DNA of 64,000 nucleotides from Arenicellales bacterium. GTDB lineage: Bacteria > Pseudomonadota > Gammaproteobacteria > Arenicellales > JAJDZL01. Within the stretch, counting starts at the first letter, position 1. Each line of letters opens with the position of its first letter. The notes beneath the pieces were generated by a model. It worked only from the letters and a program-made list of their open reading frames with translations, had not been told where the DNA came from and did no database searches. The position numbers and the translations under genes are program-made. The stretch is from positions 310,001 to 374,000 of the forward strand of contig OX638343.1 of assembly GCA_951813075.1 (NCBI GenBank), given 5' to 3'. This document shows, piece after piece, positions 17,201 to 25,486 of this stretch.

Positions 17201-18655
17201 ATGGCGCGTAGAGTAAATATTATCGACCTGACGATGCGAGACGCACATCAATGTCTATGGGCGACGCGCATGACAACTGCGATGATGAGAGATATCGCCC
17301 CGGTACTTGATCGTTCAGGATTTGAAGCACTGGATCTGGTTGGCGGCGCGGTTTTTGATGTCTGCGTACGTTATCTTCGCGAAGACCCTTGGGAGCGCAT
17401 GCGCATCCTAAGCAGTTGGGTCAAGGAGACGCCGCTGATTATTCATACACGCGGCCAAAGTCTTTTCACCTTCGAGTTTTTCGCAGATGATGTGGTTGAG
17501 CTCGCAGCAGAGCGATTCGCTGCAAACGGCATGCGATACCACACGCCATACGATGCCATCAATGACATTCGGAATCTTGAAATTCCGATACGTGCAGCAA
17601 AACAGCACGGATTACACACGATCGGAGGACTGGTTTATACCGTCAGTCCGGTTCACACCGACGAATTCTACGCGGAGAAGGCGAAGCAGTTGATCAAGCA
17701 GGACGTTGATGGCGTGTATATCAAAGATCCGAGTGGTCTTTTGCGGCCAGACCGTGTTCCGACTCTGGTTCCTGCGCTGAAAAAAGCGATTGGCGATTTG
17801 CCGCTTCAACTCCACTCCCATTGCCTGTCCGGACTTGCACCATATACTTCGCTGATCGCCGTGGATTATGGTGTTGATGTCGTGCACACAGCAACATCGA
17901 CCCTCGCGAATGGGGCTTCGCATCCACCGACTGAGCTATTCGTTCGCAACTGCCGGCGCAGAGGCTATGAAGTCGATGTCGATTTGGAGCAGGTCGAACA
18001 GGTTGCGGACAAACTGGCCTACCTCGCGAAGACTGAAAACAAGCCAGTCGGAGAAGTTGCGGAATATGATGAATTTCACTATCACCACCAGATGCCAGGT
18101 GGAATGATTTCCAATTTACGTTATCAGTTGGGTACACTTGGAATCGAGGACCGGCTTCAGGAAATTTTGGAGGAGGCCGGGCAGGTACGAGCTGATCTTG
18201 GCTATCCGATCGTTGTCAGTCCATTTGCCCAATACATAATCACTCAGTCGGTGTTGAATGTCATGGGCCGAGACCGCGGGAATAAACGCTATGGTACGGT
18301 TCCGGATGAAGTGCGTCTTTATGTTCAAGGCGGCTATGGTGAGGTTGTCGGTGAAATCGACCCCAATCTCTACGACAAAATCACCCGAGGTGCAGAACCG
18401 ATACGGGAGCGACCTGGCGTCAATGTTCCGCCAGCTCTGGACCGTTTACGCAGAACAAGGGGTCCATTCGCGTCGGACGATGATCTTTTGTTGGCAGCTT
18501 TCTATGCCGATAAGGAATATACCGCATTGAAAGGCGAGGGTCCGATCCGTCTGGATTCGCCATCAGTTGCCAGCTCACCGTTAACAACGCTGATCAAGGA
18601 ACTCGCCTCGCGTCGCTCCATTCGCTCTTTCAGTATCAAGGCGATATCAACCTGA
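17201..18655 (+). CDS. Carboxyltransferase subunit, PYC/OadA type
   Basis: A 484-residue HMGL-like TIM barrel plus conserved carboxylase domain, as in pyruvate carboxylase subunit B and oxaloacetate decarboxylase alpha. It has DLTMRDAHQCLWATRM at the N-terminus, WGG-like LVGGAVFDVC, the KDPSGLL strand, LHSHCLSG (metal-ligand His residues) and QMPGGMISNL. It ends without a biotinyl domain. With the biotin carboxylase and carrier it would form a three-polypeptide carboxylase, most simply pyruvate to oxaloacetate. The acceptor is inferred: the usual OadA motif HQSLLATR reads HQCLWATR here. It sits 22 bases upstream of the beta-keto acid cleavage gene. Confidence 0.87.
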   Translation: MARRVNIIDLTMRDAHQCLWATRMTTAMMRDIAPVLDRSGFEALDLVGGAVFDVCVRYLREDPWERMRILSSWVKETPLIIHTRGQSLFTFEFFADDVVELAAERFAANGMRYHTPYDAINDIRNLEIPIRAAKQHGLHTIGGLVYTVSPVHTDEFYAEKAKQLIKQDVDGVYIKDPSGLLRPDRVPTLVPALKKAIGDLPLQLHSHCLSGLAPYTSLIAVDYGVDVVHTATSTLANGASHPPTELFVRNCRRRGYEVDVDLEQVEQVADKLAYLAKTENKPVGEVAEYDEFHYHHQMPGGMISNLRYQLGTLGIEDRLQEILEEAGQVRADLGYPIVVSPFAQYIITQSVLNVMGRDRGNKRYGTVPDEVRLYVQGGYGEVVGEIDPNLYDKITRGAEPIRERPGVNVPPALDRLRRTRGPFASDDDLLLAAFYADKEYTALKGEGPIRLDSPSVASSPLTTLIKELASRRSIRSFSIKAIST

Positions 18656-18677
18656 CGAAACCGTAGGAGAGGTAATC

Positions 18678-19511
18678 ATGTCTGAAGCCTGTATCATCAC
18701 TGTCGCCATCACTGGTGCGGTTCCCAGAAAAGAAGATAATCCCGCAGTACCGGTAACACCACCGGAGCAGATAGAGTCGACGCATGAAGCATATGAGGCC
18801 GGTGCGTCTTTGGTCCACATTCATGTTCGTAATGAAGATCAGTCACCGGGATCGGATCCGGAAAAATTTGCGGAAATTCAGGAAGGTGTGATGAAACACT
18901 GCCCCGGAATGATCATTCAATTTTCTACTGGTGGTCGCGGCAGAGAACTCAGCCAGCGCGGTGCGATGTTGGGACTTCAACCCGACATGGCTTCGCTCGC
19001 AACGGGTTCGGTCAACTTTCCCACATCGATCTATGAGAATCCACCTGATTTCGTCGATCAGCTTGCATCGACTATGTTGCAGTATGACATCAAACCAGAG
19101 ATTGAGATTTTTGACGTCGCAATGCTGTATAACGCAGCTTCACTGGTCAGGAGAAATCTCCTTGCAACCCCGGTGCACGTGCAATTTGTGCTCGGCATAC
19201 CAAACGCGTTGCCGGCACGACGGAGTTTACTCGAATTTCTGATTTCAGAGTTGCATGACGTTCTACCGGACGCAACCTGGACTGCAGCCGGTGTCGCCCG
19301 ACATCAGTATACGGTCAACGAATGGTGTCTGGAACTTGGCGGTCACTGTCGGACCGGTCTGGAAGACAACATCAAATATGATCGCGACCGGCTGGCTTCC
19401 AGCAATGCTGAACTGGTAACAAAGATTGTTGAAGTCGCTGGCGAATTTGGACGACGACCAGCTACACCGCAGGAAGCAAGACAGATTCTAGGTCTGCGAA
19501 TGGCTGCTTGA
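18678..19511 (+). CDS. Beta-keto acid cleavage enzyme (BKACE, DUF849), probable 3-dehydrocarnitine cleavage enzyme
   Basis: A 277-residue TIM-barrel BKACE. These enzymes condense a beta-keto acid with acetyl-CoA and split it to acetoacetate and a new acyl-CoA. Zinc ligands His47 and His49 (VHIHVR) match those of Kce, and the NEWCLELGG segment supplies the distal Glu ligand. Carnitine dehydrogenase lies three genes downstream, so the likely substrate is 3-dehydrocarnitine, giving betainyl-CoA (CdhC function). Family members with other substrates exist, so this rests on context. It has a strong ribosome binding site (AGGAGAGG). Confidence 0.85.
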   Translation: MSEACIITVAITGAVPRKEDNPAVPVTPPEQIESTHEAYEAGASLVHIHVRNEDQSPGSDPEKFAEIQEGVMKHCPGMIIQFSTGGRGRELSQRGAMLGLQPDMASLATGSVNFPTSIYENPPDFVDQLASTMLQYDIKPEIEIFDVAMLYNAASLVRRNLLATPVHVQFVLGIPNALPARRSLLEFLISELHDVLPDATWTAAGVARHQYTVNEWCLELGGHCRTGLEDNIKYDRDRLASSNAELVTKIVEVAGEFGRRPATPQEARQILGLRMAA

Positions 19512-19584
19512 ATTTAAGTTGTGTCATCGATGTGCCTGATTTGACGCGATTTTTCATCGATCACCCTCTACGAAAGGACTAAGC

Positions 19585-20301
19585 ATGTACGATTTGTATT
19601 ATTGGACGACACCGAATGGACATAAGGTAACCATGTTCTTTGAAGAAGCTGGTGTTGACTACAAGGTCATTCCTGTAAACATTGGTAAAGGAGAACAATT
19701 CGCTGAGGATTTTCTGAAGATTTCTCCAAATAACCGGATTCCGGCACTGGTTGACCATGAACCTGAATCCGGGAAAGAAAAGCTATCCTTGTTTGAATCA
19801 GGCGCCATGCTGCTATATCTCGCGGAAAAACATGATGCATTCATCCCCTCAGAGATCAAAGGGCGTTCCAATGTCCTGCAGTGGCTGATCTGGCAGATGG
19901 CAAATCTGGGACCAATGGCGGGTCAGAATCATCACTTTGTCACCTATCTTGATGAAGAGATTCCATATGCGACCAAACGTTATGTTGGAGAGGTGTCGCG
20001 ACTTTATGCAATTCTGGATAACCAACTAACGGACAATGAATTTATCTGCGGGGAGGAATATTCGATCGCTGACATGGCGAGCTATCCGTGGATTGTCCCT
20101 CACAAACGGCAACGACAAAATCTTGAGGAATTTGAGAATCTAAGCCGGTGGTTCGAGCAGGTCCGCAATCGTCCTGCGACTGCCCGCGCCTACGAAGTTG
20201 CCAATCAGGTGAATCCGAATCCACAAAATATGACCGCCGAAGAAAAGAAAATCCTGTTCGGACAGGATGCCGATACACTGCGCAAATTACGAGACAACTG
20301 A
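19585..20301 (+). CDS. Glutathione S-transferase, YfcG/YghU-like (Nu class)
   Basis: A 238-residue GST with an N-terminal thioredoxin fold (YYWTTPNGHKV, then NNRIPALVDHE with the cis-Pro and an ES glutathione-binding pair at FESGAMLLYLAEK) and an all-helical C-terminal domain. The TTPNG start resembles E. coli YfcG/YghU, which act as disulfide-bond reductases. It is embedded in the carnitine-type operon, 73 bases after the cleavage enzyme and 12 before the CoA-transferase. Its role there is unclear. Confidence 0.87.
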   Translation: MYDLYYWTTPNGHKVTMFFEEAGVDYKVIPVNIGKGEQFAEDFLKISPNNRIPALVDHEPESGKEKLSLFESGAMLLYLAEKHDAFIPSEIKGRSNVLQWLIWQMANLGPMAGQNHHFVTYLDEEIPYATKRYVGEVSRLYAILDNQLTDNEFICGEEYSIADMASYPWIVPHKRQRQNLEEFENLSRWFEQVRNRPATARAYEVANQVNPNPQNMTAEEKKILFGQDADTLRKLRDN

Positions 20302-20313
20302 TCAGTAAAGACA

Positions 20314-21450
20314 ATGCAAAAGGCGGTTAAGGGGCCACTTGAGGGTCTGTCTGTCATAGATTTCACCACGCTTGCACCAGGTCCGCTTGCATCCTTGATG
20401 CTAGCCAATGCCGGTGCGGAAGTGATAAAGGTGGAACGTCCCGGCATCGGCGATGAGATGCGAGTTTACAAGGATGCGTTCGGTGATAATGGCGTCACTT
20501 TCGCACTATTGAATGCTGGAAAGAAGAGTATAACTGCTGACTTGAAAGATGTAAAATATTTGAGTGAAATCAAATTATTGATAAATAAAAGTGATGTAGT
20601 ACTTGAACAGTTCAGGCCCGGCGTGATGACGAGACTGGGATTGGGATACGATGATTTGTCGATCGACAACCCTCGATTGATTTATTGTTCGATCACTGGA
20701 TTTGGTCAAACCGGTCCCAAAGCTTCGGTTGCCGCACATGATCTGAATTATGTCGCAGATACTGGCATGCTCGCGGTCGGTGACAATAGCTCCGGCAAGC
20801 CATCAATTCCACCATTGCTCGCGGCCGACCTGGCAGCAGGTTCCTATCCGGCTGTTATGAACATTCTTCTGGCACTTCAGCAGCGAGCACGTACAGGAAA
20901 AGGGTGCTACATCGACGTGTCGATGACAGATTGTTTGTTTCCCCTGATGTTCTGGTGTCTGGGATTGGGATGGGGAACAGGCAACTGGCCTGAGAACGGC
21001 AATCAACTTTTGACGGGGGGCTCGCCGCGCTATCAGATCTACACCACCTCTGATGGTCGCTACCTAGCGGTAGCGGCACTTGAGGAACGATTCTGGAAGG
21101 AGTTTTGTGCGATTATCGGATTTGATAGAGCTTCTATCGATGAGGGTACACAGCCAAAAAAGGTTACAGCTGCCATAGAACGAATCATTCAGGAGCAAAG
21201 TTCCACTTATTGGAGGGATGCATTTGAAAATAAAGACGCCTGTGCTGTCATAGCCAGTACGCTGGAGGAGGCGGTCGGTGATGCTCATTACATTGCTCGC
21301 AACGTATTTGACAGAAAGATTCAAACTGGTGAGGGAGATATCGTCAGTGCATTGCCGATGCCTTTCGATGAGCGTTTGATGGATGGCGCTTCGATAGAAA
21401 AAAGGGTGCCGCAATTAGGCGAACATAATGAACAGTACGGAATCGGCTGA
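20314..21450 (+). CDS. Class III (CaiB/BaiF family) CoA-transferase
   Basis: A 378-residue family III CoA-transferase, or possibly an alpha-methylacyl-CoA racemase-type member. It has GPLEGLSVIDFTTLAPGPLA at the N-terminus, ADLAAGSYPAV with the catalytic Asp in the AADLA segment, and LEQFRPGVMTRLGLGYDDL. It is closer to racemase/formyl-CoA-transferase-like members than to E. coli CaiB. In this operon, with a CaiD-like hydratase and a carnitine dehydrogenase, CoA exchange between crotonobetaine/carnitine/betaine is the simplest role. Its 3' end overlaps the dehydrogenase gene by 23 bases. Confidence 0.87.
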   Translation: MQKAVKGPLEGLSVIDFTTLAPGPLASLMLANAGAEVIKVERPGIGDEMRVYKDAFGDNGVTFALLNAGKKSITADLKDVKYLSEIKLLINKSDVVLEQFRPGVMTRLGLGYDDLSIDNPRLIYCSITGFGQTGPKASVAAHDLNYVADTGMLAVGDNSSGKPSIPPLLAADLAAGSYPAVMNILLALQQRARTGKGCYIDVSMTDCLFPLMFWCLGLGWGTGNWPENGNQLLTGGSPRYQIYTTSDGRYLAVAALEERFWKEFCAIIGFDRASIDEGTQPKKVTAAIERIIQEQSSTYWRDAFENKDACAVIASTLEEAVGDAHYIARNVFDRKIQTGEGDIVSALPMPFDERLMDGASIEKRVPQLGEHNEQYGIG

Positions 21451-22426
21451 AATGAGATCGGTGAAAAAGATCGGCGTAGTCGGTGCCGGGTTGATCGGGT
21501 CAGGTTGGGTTTCCCGCTTTAGCGCGAGAGACATTGACGTATTGGTCTACGATCCGAGTTCGGATGGTGAAGAAGTGTTGATGGCGCATGTTGAAAACGC
21601 TTGGTTCGCGCTTGAGAAACTTGGATTTGATCGAAACCGTTGCGGCGATGTCAGATTTTGCGATGACTTGGAGGAAGTTGCGGGAACTTGTGATTTCATT
21701 CAGGAAAGTGCGCCTGAAAACCTTGAGTTGAAAAAAAAGTTACATGAGCAATTGGATGCAATCGCACCACCAGATGTTGTCATTGCCTCCAGTTCGTCGG
21801 GATTGCTGCCCTCGGAAATACAGGCAGACGTATCGCATCCCGGTAGAATCTTGATAGGCCATCCTTTCAATCCCGTTTACATATTACCGTTGGTAGAAAT
21901 TGTTAAAGGTGGGAACACTTTGGAGCGTCATGCGAATGAAGCGGCGAATTTTTATCTCTCAATCGGCATGTATCCGCTAATGGTTCGCAAGGAAATTGAC
22001 GGTTATATTTCGGACCGGATTCAAGAAGCGGTATGGCGAGAAGCGCTGCATATGGTCGCTGACGGTGTTGCCTCGACACAGGATATTGACGACGCCATTG
22101 TTTATGGCCCTGGCTTGCGCTGGGCCATTATGGGTGTCTGTTTGACATTTCATCTTGCTGGCGGAGATCAGGGGATGAAACATATGCTCAAGCAATTCGG
22201 TCCTGCACTGAAGTTACCTTGGACGCACATGGAAGCACCTGAACTGACAGATGAACTCATAGACAGGATGGTATCTGGAACCCGGACACAGGCAGGAAAC
22301 CAGTCAATCCGCGACTTGGAACTTTTGCGTGATAATTGTCTGATTGAGATTCTTGAAGTCTTGAGCCGATACAGATTTGCCGCAGGCAACACACCATTCA
22401 AAGCCGATACTCTCGGACCTTCTTGA
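21428..22426 (+). CDS. L-carnitine dehydrogenase (3-hydroxyacyl-CoA dehydrogenase fold)
   Basis: A 332-residue NAD-dependent enzyme oxidising L-carnitine to 3-dehydrocarnitine. The Rossmann GAGLIG is at residues 19-24. The QESAPENLELKKKLH, SSSSGLLPSEIQ and GHPFNPVYILPLVEIV blocks are 3-hydroxyacyl-CoA dehydrogenase hallmarks. The stretch GPGLRWAIMGVCLTFHLAGG followed by QFGPALKLPWT is what I recall as distinctive of carnitine dehydrogenases. It starts inside the CoA-transferase gene (a second ATG at 21452 just after that stop is possible) and ends with a TTGA overlap with the next gene. Members acting on other hydroxy acids exist. Confidence 0.85.
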   Translation: MNSTESAEMRSVKKIGVVGAGLIGSGWVSRFSARDIDVLVYDPSSDGEEVLMAHVENAWFALEKLGFDRNRCGDVRFCDDLEEVAGTCDFIQESAPENLELKKKLHEQLDAIAPPDVVIASSSSGLLPSEIQADVSHPGRILIGHPFNPVYILPLVEIVKGGNTLERHANEAANFYLSIGMYPLMVRKEIDGYISDRIQEAVWREALHMVADGVASTQDIDDAIVYGPGLRWAIMGVCLTFHLAGGDQGMKHMLKQFGPALKLPWTHMEAPELTDELIDRMVSGTRTQAGNQSIRDLELLRDNCLIEILEVLSRYRFAAGNTPFKADTLGPS

Positions 22427-24486
22427 ACAGTCCATATACAAAAAATATTCAGCGACTTCTTAATCCCCGTCATATCGCCATGATTGGCGGTGATCAGGTT
22501 CGCCGCGCCATCATTCAGTGCGACCGTCTTGGATATAGTGGCGAAATCTGGCCGGTGAATCCAAAAAGAGAGCAGATCGAATCGCGTGACTGCTACGCAT
22601 CTTTACATGATTTGCCACAGACTCCTGATGCTGCGTTCGTCGCCATTCCTAACGATGCGACTGTCGACGCTGTTGAACACCTCTCGTCAATTGGTACAGG
22701 TGGAGTGGTGTGCTATGCCTCCGGGTTTGCAGAAGTCGGCAAAGATGGAGAACTTCTGCAACGTCGATTGGAGCAAGTTTCAGATGGGATGCCACTGATC
22801 GGGCCAAACTGTTACGGACTTCTCAACTTTCAGCAGGGCGTGGCGCTGTGGCCGGACGAGCAGGGTGGTGAACGCTGTGAGCGAGGTGTCGCAATCATCA
22901 GCCAGAGTGGGAATATTTCCATTAATTTTACGATGCAGCGGCGCGGTGTCCCCATTGCATTTCTGATTTCTACAGGAAATATGGCAGGCCTGAAGACACA
23001 TGACTACATCCACGTCATGCTGGAGAATCCGGATGTTACTGCCATCGGACTATATCTTGAGCAAATTCCGGATGCCAGGGTATTGTCGGAGGCTGCAATT
23101 TGCGCACTGGCACGCAATATTCCAATTGTAGTCCTACAAGCAGGGTTTTCGGCAGTTGGATCCAGCGTAACAATGACTCACTCTCATTCAATGTCGGGTA
23201 ACAAAGAACTCAGCAAGGCCTTCTTTGAGAAATTTGGAATGATTCAAGTTCACAGCATTCCTCAGTTTCTCGAAACCTTGAAATTTGTATCTGTTCTGCC
23301 CCCGGTTGCCGACCGGACGATTGCTTCGATCAGCTGTTCTGGTGGTGAGGCAGCCTTGGTCGCTGATCTGGCAGAAACTTTTGACTTGGAGTTTTCAGAA
23401 TTCACTCCAGCACAAGTAAATCAGTTATATCAAGTGCTCGGCGACCGGGTAGTCATCTCGAATCCACTTGACTACCACACCTACATCTGGGGAAATCAGA
23501 ATGCGCAAAAAGAGTGTTTCCAAGCAGTTTTTCGAGGCAGTCAAGCGACAAACATAAAAGTATTCGATTACCCCGCACCAGGACTATGCGATACGACTGA
23601 ATGGGAATTCGCCGTTGAGGCGATCATTGACGCCAAGAATGAAACGGATGCCCGCGTTGCAGTGGTCGCGACCATGCACGAGAATTTCCCGGCACATGTT
23701 CAACAAAAACTGGTCGAAAACGGTATTGCACCGATGCTTGGCATGCACGAATGCATTCAAGTAATTTCCGATTGCGTCAAATTTGCATCGGTTCGGGAGA
23801 ACTTGCAATCATTGCACCCACTGGTATCGAGCGACAGTGGCAGTAGTATCTCGGATACGCTGAGTGAGTTTGAAGCCAAGCAGCAGCTACGACAATTTGG
23901 AGTCAATATTGTTCGAGGTCGGCTCGCATCCGATTTCAGCGAAGCAGCCTCTATTGCTCATGGTTTTTCCTATCCGGTAGTCGCAAAGGCATGTTCTGCA
24001 GATATCGTGCACAAAACCGATTCCGGTGGTGTAATCCTGAACATACTCTCAGACGAAAATCTATATGACGCGATCGTTTCACTATCTAGGATCAGCGATC
24101 AATTTCTGATTGAAGAAATGGCTTCGGAGCCTTCTTTAGAATGTCTGGTCGGTATACGAAACGACAAACACTTTGGACGAATCATGATAATTGGTCAGGG
24201 AGGTAAACTAACTGAACTCTATAGTGATGCGGCAGTTTTATTCTTTCCTGTACAACCGGAGGATCTACGAAAAGCGTTGGTTCAATTGAAGTTTGGGAAG
24301 TTATTCTCAGGGTATCGGGATGAATATCTCGATTTGGATATGATCGTTTCAACATTGGTCCGGATCGCGAATTTCACCGCTGATGAGTCCAATCGGATCA
24401 ACGAACTCGAAATCAACCCACTATTTTTATATCCGGACAACCAGGAAGCCCTCGTCATTGATGCAGTAATTCGAAGATGCAAGTGA
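22423..24486 (+). CDS. ADP-forming acyl-CoA synthetase (acetate--CoA ligase family)
   Basis: A 687-residue fused alpha/beta acyl-CoA synthetase (NDP-forming). It has an N-terminal CoA-binding domain (IAMIGG near residue 20), succinyl-CoA-ligase-like domains (ISQSGNISINF; MTHSHSMSGN with a possible phospho-His), and a C-terminal ATP-grasp domain from about 470 (YPVVAKACSADIVHKTDSGG). These enzymes make an acyl-CoA from acid, ATP and CoA, or run in reverse to make ATP. TTG start overlapping the dehydrogenase stop implies coupling. It could activate crotonobetaine/carnitine, or release glycine betaine from betainyl-CoA with ATP gain in place of a thioesterase. Both roles are inference. Confidence 0.85.
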   Translation: MNSPYTKNIQRLLNPRHIAMIGGDQVRRAIIQCDRLGYSGEIWPVNPKREQIESRDCYASLHDLPQTPDAAFVAIPNDATVDAVEHLSSIGTGGVVCYASGFAEVGKDGELLQRRLEQVSDGMPLIGPNCYGLLNFQQGVALWPDEQGGERCERGVAIISQSGNISINFTMQRRGVPIAFLISTGNMAGLKTHDYIHVMLENPDVTAIGLYLEQIPDARVLSEAAICALARNIPIVVLQAGFSAVGSSVTMTHSHSMSGNKELSKAFFEKFGMIQVHSIPQFLETLKFVSVLPPVADRTIASISCSGGEAALVADLAETFDLEFSEFTPAQVNQLYQVLGDRVVISNPLDYHTYIWGNQNAQKECFQAVFRGSQATNIKVFDYPAPGLCDTTEWEFAVEAIIDAKNETDARVAVVATMHENFPAHVQQKLVENGIAPMLGMHECIQVISDCVKFASVRENLQSLHPLVSSDSGSSISDTLSEFEAKQQLRQFGVNIVRGRLASDFSEAASIAHGFSYPVVAKACSADIVHKTDSGGVILNILSDENLYDAIVSLSRISDQFLIEEMASEPSLECLVGIRNDKHFGRIMIIGQGGKLTELYSDAAVLFFPVQPEDLRKALVQLKFGKLFSGYRDEYLDLDMIVSTLVRIANFTADESNRINELEINPLFLYPDNQEALVIDAVIRRCK

Positions 24487-24580
24487 GTAGAATAAATCTT
24501 GGTATGAACATTGCGAACGATTTTTTATCCTATTTCGAGGCATATTTGCTTTGTTTTTGTAGTGAGGAGTTTATCAGGGA
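24487..24580. other. Short spacer before caiD-like gene
   Basis: A 94-base AT-rich spacer, long enough for a separate promoter for the hydratase gene, but no clear -35/-10 pair was found. The ribosome binding site is weak (CAGGGA close to the ATG, GTGAGGAG further up). Confidence 0.3.
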
Positions 24581-25366
24581 ATGAGCAAAAAGGTATTAAC
24601 TGTAAAGAATGATTCAATTTTGGAGATCACGATCAATCGCCCCAAGGCAAATGCGATTGATCTTGAAACCAGCCGCACAATGGGTGAGGTACTATGTGAT
24701 TTCCGAGATGATCCAGGGCTGAAAGTCGCGATTATCACTGGTGCCGGTGACAGATTTTTCTCTGCTGGATGGGACCTCAAGGAGGTTGCAGAAGGAAATG
24801 CTGGGTTTGATGATGACTATGGGCCTGGTGGATTTGCCGGAATTACGGAACTGCACGATCTGGACAAGCCTGTGATCAGTGCTGTTAATGGTTATGCAGT
24901 TGGCGGTGGATTTGAAATCGCGTTATCGTCAGACATGATTGTTGCAGCTGATCATGCGCAGTTCTTTCTTCCTGAAATAAAAGTTGGTGTAGTTGCTGAC
25001 GCTGCTTCGTTTCGGCTACCAAGACAGATTCCGCGGGCGATTGCGGTTGAGATGTTGTTGACTGGAAGACGAATGTCTGCACAGGAAGCACAGCAGTGGG
25101 GTCTCGTTAATCAGGTTGTCAGTCAGGATCAGCTTCTGCAATCAGCACGTGAACTGGCTTCTATCATTGCCGAAGGTGCGCCATTGGTAGTCGCAGCTGT
25201 AAAGGAAATTCTTCGCAAAACTGAAGATGTCAGTATCGAGGAATGTTATCGGATGTTGCATGAAGGTGAATTTGAGGGCTATCAGAGAATGATGGCGTCC
25301 GAGGATGCCATGGAAGGGCCAAAATCATTCGCTGAAAAGCGCGATGCTAATTGGAAAGGGGAGTAA
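24581..25366 (+). CDS. caiD: Carnitinyl-CoA dehydratase (CaiD-like crotonobetainyl-CoA hydratase)
   Basis: A 261-residue crotonase-fold enzyme. It aligns along its length with E. coli CaiD as I remember it: SILEITINRPKANAID, VAIITGAGDRFFSAGWDLKE, DYGPGGFAG-T-LHDLDKPVI, AVNGYAVGGGFEIAL and a C-terminal SEDAMEGPKSFAEKRDANWKG. The reaction is reversible hydration of crotonobetainyl-CoA to L-carnitinyl-CoA. One difference lies in the PEIKVGVVADAASFRLPR loop, where E. coli has a Ser-Gly-Gly run. E. coli caiABCDE context is absent. Here it follows carnitine dehydrogenase and an acyl-CoA synthetase, so it would feed crotonobetaine into aerobic carnitine oxidation. Confidence 0.87.
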   Translation: MSKKVLTVKNDSILEITINRPKANAIDLETSRTMGEVLCDFRDDPGLKVAIITGAGDRFFSAGWDLKEVAEGNAGFDDDYGPGGFAGITELHDLDKPVISAVNGYAVGGGFEIALSSDMIVAADHAQFFLPEIKVGVVADAASFRLPRQIPRAIAVEMLLTGRRMSAQEAQQWGLVNQVVSQDQLLQSARELASIIAEGAPLVVAAVKEILRKTEDVSIEECYRMLHEGEFEGYQRMMASEDAMEGPKSFAEKRDANWKGE

Positions 25367-25486
25367 CGGAGGTGTCGGAGGAAAGTCAGCAACTACAGTG
25401 AGATTCTTATTTAACTGAAAATTGCAGACTGCCCCGAAAACATATTCGTTATCACTCGCACCGACCGGAAGCTGAATACTAACTCA

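Noticed and set aside
20314..21450. Calling the class III CoA-transferase CaiB
   Set aside because: Its motifs are closer to racemase/formyl-CoA-transferase-like members than to E. coli CaiB as recalled, so only the family name is given.
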